Below, in pieces: positions 1 through 6,941 of a stretch of DNA of 33,443 nt (positions are counted from its first letter, which is position 1; each line of letters opens with the position of its first letter). Source of the DNA: Eubacterium sp. UBA3782 (GTDB lineage Bacteria; Bacillota; Clostridia; Lachnospirales; Lachnospiraceae); the NCBI GenBank assembly GCA_002368795.1, contig DFFG01000017.1, positions 22,645 to 56,087 of the forward strand, in the 5' to 3' direction. Position numbers and translations under genes: made by a program. Below the pieces are notes generated by a model that was not told the origin of the DNA, ran no database searches, and worked only from the letters and a program-made list of their open reading frames with translations.

Positions 1-722
1 CCGCCGTTGGAATTGAGCGAGCGTGCATGATAGCCGCGGTCTGTCTTGTAATAATCATAATAATCTTTGACAAAATAAGGAGCATCCTCCGGCAGCGGAT
101 CCACAACACCGCCGCCCAGTGTATATTCGCCTGCCTTCAGATCAGCCAGACGCTGGGCACACATGGCCGCCTTCTTGGCATAACGCTGTTCCTCGCTGTC
201 CTCCGAATCGAAGTATCCTTTTGCATTTATACGGGTCATGTCATACATGGTAGAAACGACCGTTGCTTTGATGCGTGTATCCAGGGCTGCTGTATTAAGC
301 GCCATACCGCCCCATCCGCAGATACCGATGATACCGATACGCTCTGGATCAACTCTGTCGCAGAGAGAAAGGAAATCAACGGCTGCCATGAAATCCTCCG
401 TATTGATATCCGGAGAAGCCATATATCGAACATTTCCACCGCTCTCACCGGTAAAGGAAGGATCAAAAGCGATCGTCAGAAAGCCGCGCTCTGCCATTGT
501 CTGTGCGTAGAGGCCGGAGCACTGCTCTTTCACTGCTCCAAAGGGGCCGCAAACAGCGAGAGCCGGAAGCTTTCCTTCTGCATCCTTCGGCACATACATG
601 TCGGCTGCGAGCGTGATGCCATAGCGGTTCACAAATGTCACCTTGCAGTGATCAACTTTCTCGCTCTTCTTAAAGGTTTTGTCCCATTCCTGTGTCAGCG
701 TAAGCTCTTCTTTTCTGATCAT
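1..722 (-). CDS. Alpha/beta hydrolase (dienelactone hydrolase-like), 3' end missing
   Basis: The reading frame starts at ATG 722-720, nine bases after AAAGGA, and stays open to the left edge, giving about 240 residues without a stop. The protein shows a typical alpha/beta hydrolase layout: a beta strand ending in LPALAVCGPFGA (oxyanion region), then SFTGESGG, then a nucleophile elbow GIIGICGWGG in which cysteine sits at the nucleophile position (G-x-C-x-x-G), as in dienelactone hydrolase relatives. The catalytic Asp and His would lie in the missing part. These proteins are probably cytoplasmic esterases or thioesterase-like hydrolases; the substrate cannot be read from the sequence. It lies 25 bases downstream of a small helical protein gene, so the two probably form one transcript. 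Family assignment is firm, function is not. Confidence 0.85.
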   Translation of the reverse strand, partial: MIRKEELTLTQEWDKTFKKSEKVDHCKVTFVNRYGITLAADMYVPKDAEGKLPALAVCGPFGAVKEQCSGLYAQTMAERGFLTIAFDPSFTGESGGNVRYMASPDINTEDFMAAVDFLSLCDRVDPERIGIIGICGWGGMALNTAALDTRIKATVVSTMYDMTRINAKGYFDSEDSEEQRYAKKAAMCAQRLADLKAGEYTLGGGVVDPLPEDAPYFVKDYYDYYKTDRGYHARSLNSNG

Positions 723-747
723 GACTTATATTCCTTTCTATGCTTCT

Positions 748-969
748 TTAAAACTGTTTTTCTGTCTGCCGGATCAGATAATCCATACGGTCTACCCGCT
801 TCTGCGTCTCATGCAGATCATCCATCAGGTCACACCGGCAAAGCCGCAGATGACGGATCAGATCATCCGTGCGTCCGGCCTGCAGCAGCATTTCCGCCCG
901 ATTTATGGCTTCCTGCTTCAACCCGGCATCCGCCAATGTGATTTTCATGTCTTCCATTGTTTGTTTCAT
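748..969 (-). CDS. Small charged helical protein, unknown function
   Basis: A 73-residue protein beginning MKQTMEDMKITLADAGLK and ending DRMDYLIRQTEKQF. It is almost wholly predicted helix, rich in K, R, E and D, with a heptad-like spacing of hydrophobic residues and one CRC motif. I chose ATG 969-967 because AGGTGACC lies just upstream; an in-frame ATG 18 bases earlier (987) lacks a good ribosome binding site. It lies directly upstream of the hydrolase gene on the same strand with a 25-base gap, so an operon is likely. I do not recognise the family. It may be a small regulator or a protein partner, but nothing in the sequence decides this. Confidence 0.6.
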   Translation of the reverse strand: MKQTMEDMKITLADAGLKQEAINRAEMLLQAGRTDDLIRHLRLCRCDLMDDLHETQKRVDRMDYLIRQTEKQF

Positions 970-1040
970 CTGGTCACCTGTGTACATTTCTTTGTTGTCT
1001 GCAATTACAGTATGCTACGAGAGCGCGTGTCGTGCTAATG

Positions 1041-1078
1041 GTTATAACGAATATCGTATTATTCTCATATCGAATAAC
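1041..1078. promoter_or_regulatory. AT-rich imperfect inverted repeat upstream of the small-protein/hydrolase operon
   Basis: The left arm is 1041-1054 (GTTATAACGAATAT) and the right arm 1067-1078 (ATATCGAATAAC); they pair imperfectly (GTTAT with ATAAC, with ATAT and CGA blocks inside). The site lies about 70 bases upstream of the ATG at 969. Downstream of it, minus-strand TTAGCA and CATACT separated by 18 bases could be the -35 and -10 boxes. This is the position expected for an operator, but no regulator gene for it is in the window. The rest of the 970-1318 gap holds only the terminator at 1102-1140. Confidence 0.3.
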
Positions 1079-1101
1079 ACAGCATTTGTTTCCTGATAAA
1101 T

Positions 1102-1140
1102 AAAAAAAGAGAAGCAAAGCATCTGTAAATGCTCTGCTTC
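1102..1140 (-). terminator. Rho-independent terminator
   Basis: Arms 1111-1122 and 1129-1140 (GAAGCAAAGCAT and ATGCTCTGCTTC) pair over 12 positions with one mismatch around a 6-base loop. On the minus strand the stem is followed by seven T (the A run at 1102-1108). It most likely ends transcription of the XRE-HD gene, about 180 bases downstream of its stop, and insulates the hydrolase operon. Confidence 0.75.
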
Positions 1141-1318
1141 CCTGTCTTACGGGAACTGTAAACCTATAAACAACTGTGAATAATCTTTTATTAAAAGGAA
1201 TCTAAACTCCTGCTTGTATTTGGATATACATAAACCGATTGTCTGCCTGCAATATCGAATGCCGTATAGATATCGTGTCATTGATCAGGATATTATTTCT
1301 TGCAGAAACGTCGGGCCG

Positions 1319-2167
1319 TCAGTGCAGGATCATGTTCTTGAAGGTCTCCAGGACGCTTAACATGTGATATTTGATTAGAAATACCGCGTCATGGTATTCC
1401 ATGTGCTCGTCCTTCAGGTAATCCAGCAGCGGAATCACGTAGGTCTCGGTTTCGTCGATATATTCGATCTGTTTCTCGCGGCTGAAGGCAGCTGCCATGG
1501 TAGAAATGTTGTTGCAGCGGTCGATAACCTTGACGATAGCAGCGATCTTATCCTTCCGGATTTCCTGGAAATAGAGGGCCTTGGCCTCTGCTTTGGTGAG
1601 GCCTTCCGGTGTCTGGAAGGTCAGGAGACGTACCGCATCCTGTACCCTTTTGCTCACAGGCAATTCTTCGGGAGTGACGCCGCAATCCTCACAGACATCA
1701 TGCAGAAGGATCGCTGCCAGTATATTATCGTCGATCAGCCCAAGTGCATGCGCCTGGCAGGCCATCATCAGCGGATGTGTGATATACGGAATCCGTTTGG
1801 ATGAGAACCAGACCTTTTTCCGGTACATGCCTTCATGGGCGTTTTTCATGAAAACAAGAGCTTTGTGCGTCTGTGGAAGGTTCTCGATCTCGGTATACCC
1901 CTTCAGTCTGCTGTACATATGCTCAGCAGAAAAGATGCTTTCCTTCAGCACCCATTTGGGCTGATAGTTTTCTTCTCCTGTGATCAATTCACGGATATCG
2001 CAATGCAATGCGTCCGCGATCAGCGGGATCCGGTCGACGTCCGGAATCGTTCTGCCTCTCTCCCACTGGCTGACCGCCTGGGCCGTCACACACACCTCTG
2101 CCGCCAGCTCTTCCTGTGTCATTCCCATTTCTGTCCGCTTTGCGATGATCTTCTCCCCGATCTGCAC
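1319..2167 (-). CDS. XRE helix-turn-helix protein fused to SpoT/MESH1-type HD hydrolase domain
   Basis: From GTG 2167-2165 the protein has 282 residues. GGAGGA sits seven bases before this GTG, whereas the in-frame ATG at 2233 has no ribosome binding site; the GTG start also gives the usual XRE opening (QIGEKIIAKRTEMGMTQEEL). Residues 1-65 are an XRE/Cro helix-turn-helix (TQEELAAEV, AQAVSQWERG). Residues about 95-260 are an HD domain carrying the full metal-site signature of SpoT and MESH1: YITHP (His131), LLHDVCED (His156, Asp157, Glu160, Asp161) and KVIDRCNN (Asp216, Asn220). No synthetase domain is present. By family knowledge the HD fold hydrolyses (p)ppGpp or NADPH-like 3'-phosphates; here it may either act as an enzyme or sense a nucleotide for the DNA-binding part. 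It stands alone between terminators. Confidence 0.85.
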   Translation of the reverse strand: MQIGEKIIAKRTEMGMTQEELAAEVCVTAQAVSQWERGRTIPDVDRIPLIADALHCDIRELITGEENYQPKWVLKESIFSAEHMYSRLKGYTEIENLPQTHKALVFMKNAHEGMYRKKVWFSSKRIPYITHPLMMACQAHALGLIDDNILAAILLHDVCEDCGVTPEELPVSKRVQDAVRLLTFQTPEGLTKAEAKALYFQEIRKDKIAAIVKVIDRCNNISTMAAAFSREKQIEYIDETETYVIPLLDYLKDEHMEYHDAVFLIKYHMLSVLETFKNMILH

Positions 2168-2488
2168 CTGGTGCTCCTCCGTAATATGCTTTCCAGCAGT
2201 TTCTGAAGTGGTTTTCCTCTGTATACTTATCATAACAGATGCAGAATAGCATTTCCATCAAGCCGCCCTTTAGTTCTTCCGTATTTTTGTAAAGTGCGGG
2301 CTCTGGTACGTATGTACCGCCATCTCCAAAAGCAAAAATCCGCATTACGCTATCACAATTAGTCATTATGACCCCTTATGCATACGGTCCAGTATATCTC
2401 CGGCACGTGTACCCTCAGCAGTCTGATTCTTTCCCGTACTTTCAAAAACTGTGCTATACTTTTCTTCAGATCATACTGTGAGGTTGTT
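2168..2488. other. Divergent intergenic region between XRE-HD gene and traX-like gene
   Basis: No gene is supported here. Open frames that extend upstream from either flanking gene lack ribosome binding sites. The region must carry both divergent promoters; the rightward one is listed separately. A short palindrome, GGTAC-GTAT-GTACC (2305-2318), is a possible operator, perhaps for the neighbouring XRE-HD protein, but this is inference from position only. Confidence 0.4.
2432..2460 (+). promoter_or_regulatory. Extended -10 promoter for the TraX-like gene
   Basis: TGcTATACT at 2452-2460 is a near-perfect extended -10 box. The -35 area around 2431-2437 (TTCCCG) is poor, as is usual when an extended -10 is used. 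Transcription would start near 2467, leaving a leader of about 22 bases that contains the GAGG ribosome binding site of the gene at 2489. Confidence 0.5.
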
Positions 2489-3253
2489 ATGACAGCATTT
2501 GTTCTGAAACTGATCGCATGTCTGACCATGCTGATCGACCATGTCGGCTATATCTTTTTCCCTCGAACGTATCTGCTGCGCTTTATCGGCAGGATCGCCT
2601 TTCCGATCTACTGCTTTCAGATCGTTCAGGGTTACCGGCACACGTCAAACTTCCGTGGATACCTGGGACGTGTCGCCCTGTTTTCCCTTATCTCTGAGGT
2701 CTGCTACGATCTGGCCTTCCATAATACCTGGTTTGATCCCACCGATCAGAATGTTTACTTTACCCTCTTTCTGGGACTTCTGTGTATCTGGTGCACCGAC
2801 CATATGCATACATATCTGGCGGACCATGACCGCGCCCTGCACGCAGATCTGCTGGCACTGCTGGTGATCGCCATGTTCTGCATGGCCGCAAGGTTTATGC
2901 AGACAGACTACGATGCAGTAGGCATCCTCTACATCATGGCATTTTATTATGCCGACAGAATGCGGCCTGCCCATCCTGCCTGCGCATCAGCGTTCCTCTG
3001 TGTGGTATTTGCCCTGATCTTCCTGGCCATGCCGATAAAGCTGCACGGCGCTCTGCCGCTTCCTGACTACATAGGCTCGATGCAGCGCGTATACTGGGTC
3101 TACTCCGGCACTTTTCTATCTTTGATCCTGGTCCATTTCGCCAACGGCAAATATGGGTTCCGTTCAAAGCTGCTAAAGCTTGCCTTCTATCTGTTTTATC
3201 CAGGACATCTGATGGCCCTGTACCTGATCCATCGGGCCGTCATGCTCCCTTAA
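2489..3253 (+). CDS. TraX-family polytopic membrane protein
   Basis: The 254-residue protein begins MTAFVLKLIACLTMLIDHVG at ATG 2489, with GAGG five bases upstream; a longer frame from 2378 would place the start before the promoter. The N-terminal pattern K-x-I-A-x-x-x-M-x-I-D-H-x-G, then RFIGRIAFPIYCFQIVQGYRHT, is typical of TraX proteins. Seven or eight hydrophobic helices follow, and the C-terminus ends in the family-like YPGHLMALYLIHR. TraX of the F plasmid acetylates pilin; chromosomal Firmicute members are thought to be acyltransferase-like envelope enzymes with unknown substrates. The gene is monocistronic, with its own promoter and a strong terminator. Nothing in the window suggests conjugation. 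Confidence 0.88.
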   Translation: MTAFVLKLIACLTMLIDHVGYIFFPRTYLLRFIGRIAFPIYCFQIVQGYRHTSNFRGYLGRVALFSLISEVCYDLAFHNTWFDPTDQNVYFTLFLGLLCIWCTDHMHTYLADHDRALHADLLALLVIAMFCMAARFMQTDYDAVGILYIMAFYYADRMRPAHPACASAFLCVVFALIFLAMPIKLHGALPLPDYIGSMQRVYWVYSGTFLSLILVHFANGKYGFRSKLLKLAFYLFYPGHLMALYLIHRAVMLP

Positions 3254-3277
3254 GCTAGTTGTCAGCATCTAAATTGT

Positions 3278-3328
3278 AAAAAGCCTGAGCCATTCCGGAG
3301 ATCAAGTCTCCATGGCTCAGGCTTTTTC
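3278..3328. terminator. Strong bidirectional terminator between convergent genes
   Basis: Arms 3282-3293 (AGCCTGAGCCAT) and 3312-3323 (ATGGCTCAGGCT) pair perfectly over 12 bases, with a further inner stem GGAGA/TCTCC (3297-3301 with 3307-3311). Five T follow on the plus strand and five on the minus strand, so it can end both the TraX-like gene from the left and the nitroreductase transcript from the right. Confidence 0.9.
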
Positions 3329-3368
3329 TCGTTCAAAGAAAATGATCAATGTGTTTTGATGCACGCAA

Positions 3369-3425
3369 TTAGAAAACTGCTCTATACGGTCTAAGTTTAG
3401 AAAAACGACTCTATCCGGTCTTAGT
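3369..3425. repeat. Tandem pair of imperfect 28-29 bp repeats over the nitroreductase stop codon
   Basis: Copy 1 (3369-3396) and copy 2 (3397-3425) share the frame TTAGAAAA-C-G-CTCTAT-CGGTCT-AGT with a few differences and one extra base in copy 2. The stop codon of the nitroreductase gene (3421-3423) lies inside copy 2, so the repeat probably arose by local duplication reaching the 3' end of the gene. No function is evident. Confidence 0.6.
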
Positions 3426-4002
3426 TCAGGAGGATATCCTCCAGACGGCGTTTGGGTACGTAATGCACATCATTCTCATCCCTGTAATAGGCCGTATCGC
3501 CATCCACGCCGACTTCGGTCAGAACGATGGTCTCAGCTGGTTTGCCGAGGGCGACCACAAGCAGGGGCTGGATGCTCTCCGGAAGCTCCAGCGCTTCCCT
3601 GATCTTTTCCGGGCTGAAATTTCCGATCATACATCCGCCAAGGCCTTCTTCAACTGCCAGAAGAAGGATCGACTGGGCACAGATCCCCACGTCCTTCTGA
3701 AAGCGGTTCAGATTGTCATTGATCTCTTTGTCCTGGCAGATCACCACAAAACCGGTGGGCGCCATGCCCGGATGGGGAAGCTGCAGCTGCGGGAGCTGCC
3801 GGGCCCATTTGATCCGCTCATTGATCAGAGCCACCGGACCATCCTCCCAGGCGATAAAGTATTTCAGCGGCTGCATATTGACGCTGGAAGCGGACAATCT
3901 GGCGCCATCCACATAGGCGGCCAGCTGCTCTCTGGTAAAACGGTACGTTCCGTCATAGCCTCTGTAGCTGCGGTTTTTTACGATAAGATCTTTTACTGCC
4001 AT
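3421..4002 (-). CDS. Nitroreductase-family flavoprotein
   Basis: A 193-residue protein starting MAVKDLIVKNRSYRGYD, with AGGA upstream of ATG 4002-4000. The family marks are visible: RSYRGYD near the N-terminus (FMN phosphate contact), ARLSASSVNMQPLKYFI (the A-x-x-S-x-x-N-x-Q-P motif of FMN binding), and GLGGCMIGNFSPEKIREAL with PLLVVALGKPAE toward the C-terminus. These enzymes are cytoplasmic FMN homodimers that reduce nitroaromatics, quinones or enones with NAD(P)H; the natural substrate cannot be predicted. The gene stands alone, between the convergent terminator at 3278-3328 and the structured repeat at 4063-4238, which lies just upstream of its start. Confidence 0.9.
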   Translation of the reverse strand: MAVKDLIVKNRSYRGYDGTYRFTREQLAAYVDGARLSASSVNMQPLKYFIAWEDGPVALINERIKWARQLPQLQLPHPGMAPTGFVVICQDKEINDNLNRFQKDVGICAQSILLLAVEEGLGGCMIGNFSPEKIREALELPESIQPLLVVALGKPAETIVLTEVGVDGDTAYYRDENDVHYVPKRRLEDILLN

Positions 4003-4062
4003 GGTTGTTTCCTTACTCTTTCCTTACTCTTTTATTACATGATTAACTCGCCAAAAGCACCT

Positions 4063-4238
4063 GTAATGATTTAAACGGATTGCTCCGCACTCCGTGCTCC
4101 CACAATCCGTCCCAGCATTCGGACTTTCGTGGTGTTTAAACACCACTTCGTCCTCATGTTGGGGCACGCCATAAAGTCTTTCTCCCACGGCCATGCAAGC
4201 ATGGCGTGGGTTCGGACTTTTGGCGTTTAAATCATTAC
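4063..4238. repeat. 176-bp element bounded by perfect 15-bp inverted repeats, with nested hairpins
   Basis: The ends, 4063-4077 (GTAATGATTTAAACG) and 4224-4238, are perfect inverted repeats. Inside are an arm pair CGGATTG/CAATCCG (4076-4082 with 4103-4109) enclosing GCAC/GTGC, an 18-base perfect palindrome GTGGTGTTTAAACACCAC (4129-4146), and a hairpin of GCCATGC/GCATGGC (4190-4196 with 4199-4205) extended by CCCAC/GTGGG. TTCGGACTTT occurs twice (4118-4127, 4211-4220). No open frame of note is present. It fills the gap between the kinase-like gene stop (4240) and the nitroreductase start. It could be a MITE-like element, a structured RNA or a 3' processing site. Confidence 0.7.
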
Positions 4239-4239
4239 A

Positions 4240-6288
4240 TTAATAATTGTACTCGTTGGTTATATTACCCTCTGCATCGTAATATACGGCTTTTTTCAGA
4301 TCGCCACTGCCGTCATAATCATATTCGACACGATATTCCATGACATTCTCTTCTTCATCATATACAGTCTCAACGGACTGATAATAATAGCCGTTGATCT
4401 TTTTATATTCCGTCTCATATCGGCGGACCAGCTTTCCATCACTGTCATGGTGCAGTGTCGTCACGGCATTGCCGTTTTCATCATAAAACGTTTCGTAAAA
4501 ATACTTCACATTTCCGGAATTGTCATAATACCAGGTCGTCATCGCCTCCGGATCATTGCTGCTTCCTTCATAGACGCTGCGCTGGTGCATCCGGCCGTCC
4601 TCTTCATAATTACGTTCTTCGATAATGCCGCCATCTGCATCCCGATCATATTCATTCGCGTAAAAGAGGCTGCCATCCTCATTGTATGACGTTCTTCTTA
4701 AAGTATAGCTATTTTCATATTCCGTAAACCACCGGAGGTGAAAATCACTGTAACTGGCATCATACAGGGGCGTCCATGTATCGTCATCCTCGTAGATCGT
4801 GATGGAACTTGGCACCTCCCCGTAATCATAATAGATCGTATAGATCCTGTTCTCGTCAGAGCTGTAGCCATCCTCTCTCTCGACGGAACCAAAAATTCCC
4901 TTAGTGACTTCCGTATGGTCAGCTTCGTCCATATATTCCGCAAGGATCGCTTCCGCCTGCTCAACGGACGGGATCTCACTATTGGCCAGCGGATCCGACT
5001 CGTCCACAAATTCCTCGGTGTATTCGTAGGTGGGAGTGTACTGATAATCATTATCACTGCTAACCGCACTAAAGACAGTAGCCAGCCCTATAACTCCAGC
5101 GGTAATTCCCGCAGCCAGCATTGCGGCCTTTCTGCCTCGTCTGCGCTTATCTGCCTTTTCCTGCGCAGCAGGGTCCACCGAAGTCCTGCGCCAGGCGGTC
5201 TCACTGCCCGGATAACCGGAAGGATTGGAAGATCCGGAGGTACCTGTAGTATTTCCGGCACTGTATGTACTGCCGCTCTCTCTTTTTCCCTCTTCGTAAG
5301 CGGTATTCCAGGGATCCCGCCCGCTTTCTCTGCCTGTCGTTTTTCCGGCAGCTGGCCAGGTATCCCTTCTTCGGCTTGCTGTATCCCGGGCTGTCTTTCT
5401 CTGTGTGCGATTTCCACTCTGACCGGCAAAGGGATCGTGACTCTGCTCCGGCGCCGCCTGCGCTGCTGCCTGCGCACTGCTGTCTCCGCTCTCACGCGCT
5501 TCTCTTTCCCTCCTGGCACGCTCCTCCTGTTCCCGTCTTCGCTGTTCTGCCTGGAGCTTCCGCTCTCTTTCCCGGAGAGCCGCCCTCAGCCTCTGCTCTT
5601 CTTCCGCAAAACTGCTGTCCGTACGGCTGGTGGAAGCAGCACTGCCTCTGTGCTGTCTCGCCTCCTGATTCTGCGCGTTCAGGCTCCTCAATTCGTTGAC
5701 CAGCGCGTTCAGCGCATCATCGTCCTCCTTGGAGCTGCAGCGGGCGTCTACGAGCCTTCTGAGGCCAAATCCGCCCAGTTTAAAGCTGTGATCGTTCTCA
5801 TCGATATAAATACTGTCCAAAGAAACATCGCCATGAATGATCCCAGCGGAATGGCATTTGGCCAGTGCATTGCTGATCTCATAATAGAGACGGAAAATAT
5901 CTTCATCCGACAACACATGATCTACCATATACTGGAGGATCGGCGTCAGCAGCTCCATGCGGATGACAACATCCCAGCTTCCGTTCTCCGGATACTCCAC
6001 GACCTCACATTCATAATACGTAACGATCGGGTTCTTGACGCTCAGCTCGCCAACGGCGGATATCTCCTGATAAATGTCATCGACGATTCCCTGATAAAAA
6101 GAGCGACGGATATCGTCCGGCATATTCTGTCCGCCCTGGAAATTCTCCCCGGGAACAGAAATCACCTTCAGGGCATAGCTTCTGCCCTGCAGATTGTCTT
6201 TCTTCTTTATTTCATAGATCCGGCTGTAAGTCCCGTTTGCCAGAAGGCGAAGGGTCACAAAACCAGGCCATTGCTTTAACTCAGCCAT
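4240..6288 (-). CDS. Membrane-anchored kinase-like protein (probable pseudokinase) with YD-repeat ectodomain
   Basis: 682 residues from ATG 6288-6286, with AGGAG nine bases upstream; an in-frame ATG at 6396 would lie before the promoter. Residues 1-about 205 resemble a Ser/Thr kinase: glycine loop LANGTYSRIYEIKK, lysine motif YALKVISV, catalytic loop IIHGDVSLDSIYID (about 150-164; HRD reads HGD, and the usual K and N are S). The DFG site reads GGFG (about 172-175), so the metal-binding Asp is absent, and the C-lobe is shortened to one helix-F-like segment. Then come a charged coiled coil (about 227-265), a Ser/Thr/Gly linker, one transmembrane helix (387-410) after a basic KRRRGRK stretch, and an outside part ending in several Y-D-x-x-G repeats (about 524-682) like YwqK or Rhs repeats. 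It probably signals between envelope and cytoplasm without phosphotransfer. Confidence 0.82.
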   Translation of the reverse strand: MAELKQWPGFVTLRLLANGTYSRIYEIKKKDNLQGRSYALKVISVPGENFQGGQNMPDDIRRSFYQGIVDDIYQEISAVGELSVKNPIVTYYECEVVEYPENGSWDVVIRMELLTPILQYMVDHVLSDEDIFRLYYEISNALAKCHSAGIIHGDVSLDSIYIDENDHSFKLGGFGLRRLVDARCSSKEDDDALNALVNELRSLNAQNQEARQHRGSAASTSRTDSSFAEEEQRLRAALRERERKLQAEQRRREQEERARREREARESGDSSAQAAAQAAPEQSHDPFAGQSGNRTQRKTARDTASRRRDTWPAAGKTTGRESGRDPWNTAYEEGKRESGSTYSAGNTTGTSGSSNPSGYPGSETAWRRTSVDPAAQEKADKRRRGRKAAMLAAGITAGVIGLATVFSAVSSDNDYQYTPTYEYTEEFVDESDPLANSEIPSVEQAEAILAEYMDEADHTEVTKGIFGSVEREDGYSSDENRIYTIYYDYGEVPSSITIYEDDDTWTPLYDASYSDFHLRWFTEYENSYTLRRTSYNEDGSLFYANEYDRDADGGIIEERNYEEDGRMHQRSVYEGSSNDPEAMTTWYYDNSGNVKYFYETFYDENGNAVTTLHHDSDGKLVRRYETEYKKINGYYYQSVETVYDEEENVMEYRVEYDYDGSGDLKKAVYYDAEGNITNEYNY

Positions 6289-6336
6289 ACCTATTGTCTC
6301 CTGCCGTGATATAAGTGTCGGCATAAGCCTGAACTG

Positions 6337-6345
6337 ATTATAGCA
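6337..6345 (-). promoter_or_regulatory. Extended -10 promoter for the kinase-like gene
   Basis: On the minus strand TGcTATAAT (6345-6337) is a perfect extended -10 box. It lies about 50 bases before the ATG at 6288. No good -35 box exists because the upstream stretch is the T run and stem of the HU terminator (6356-6400), so promoter and terminator are abutted. Confidence 0.6.
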
Positions 6346-6355
6346 TACTTCCTGT

Positions 6356-6400
6356 AAAAAAAGACTGTGCAAATAAGGATCGCTCCTCTTTTGCACAGTC
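6356..6400 (-). terminator. Terminator of the HU gene
   Basis: Arms GACTGTGCAAA (6363-6373) and TTTGCACAGTC (6390-6400) form an 11-base perfect stem, followed on the minus strand by seven T (6362-6356). It starts 30 bases after the HU stop codon. Confidence 0.9.
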
Positions 6401-6430
6401 TGTAATGTCTGATCTTCTTTGCTTATCCGA

Positions 6431-6706
6431 TTACTTGTTGACAGCGTCCTTCAGAGCCTTGCCAGCTTTGAACTTAACGGACTTGGAAGCCGGAATGGTA
6501 ACCTGCTCATTGGTTCGGGGATTGCGGCCGAGACGCTCTGCTCTCTCGGAAACCTCGAAGGTACCGAAGCCAACCAGAGAAACCTTCTCACCCTCAGCAA
6601 CAGCCTCAGCGATAGATGCAGTAACAGCAGCGATAGCAACTGCAGCGTCCTTCTTGGAAAGGCCAGCCTTCTCAGCAACGGATGCAATAAAATCAGCTTT
6701 AGTCAT
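6431..6706 (-). CDS. hup: DNA-binding protein HU
   Basis: A 91-residue protein, the normal HU length, starting MTKADFIASVAEKAGLSKKDA at ATG 6706-6704 with AGGAG 11 bases before it; an upstream in-frame TTG overlaps that binding site and is not the start. The HU/IHF core is complete: VSLVGFGTFEVSERAERLGRNPRT, the flexible DNA-binding arm with the conserved RNP in GRNPRT, and the C-terminal KSVKFKAGKALKDAVN. HU binds DNA as a dimer, bends it without sequence specificity and compacts the nucleoid. It is a single-gene unit with a clear promoter and terminator. Confidence 0.97.
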   Translation of the reverse strand: MTKADFIASVAEKAGLSKKDAAVAIAAVTASIAEAVAEGEKVSLVGFGTFEVSERAERLGRNPRTNEQVTIPASKSVKFKAGKALKDAVNK

Positions 6707-6756
6707 GATAACATTATCTCCTTTATTCAAATATTGTCTTTTTCATCTGCCTGCAA

Positions 6757-6785
6757 ATAATACCGCATTTCCGGTAAAATGTCGA
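6757..6785 (-). promoter_or_regulatory. Sigma-A-type promoter of the HU gene
   Basis: Read on the minus strand, TCGACA (6785-6780) and TATTAT (6762-6757) are separated by 17 bases, each matching consensus in five of six positions. The start site would be near 6750, about 45 bases ahead of the ATG. Confidence 0.65.
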
Positions 6786-6941
6786 GACAAATCGTCAACT
6801 TTTTTCTTTTTTCTGTTTTTGGTACATTCCCGCATTTGCACTTTTCTATTTTCCGCTTGATCCTGCGCAGAGCCTGCCCTGGTTTTTCAATATTTCCGGT
6901 TTTTCAGCATTCCTACACAGGTTCCCTACTTAAAGAACATA

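Noticed and set aside
1989..2366. Minus-strand 125-codon frame ahead of the XRE-HD gene
   Set aside because: It overlaps the XRE-HD coding region in a different frame and has no homology-like pattern; its start lacks a ribosome binding site.
4738..6279. Plus-strand open frame of about 513 codons opposite the kinase-like gene
   Set aside because: It runs antisense to a gene with a clear start, promoter and conserved motifs and resembles no known protein.
6707..6730. TTG start 8 codons upstream of the HU ATG
   Set aside because: The TTG lies ahead of the AGGAG binding site that serves ATG 6706, and HU proteins begin at that methionine.
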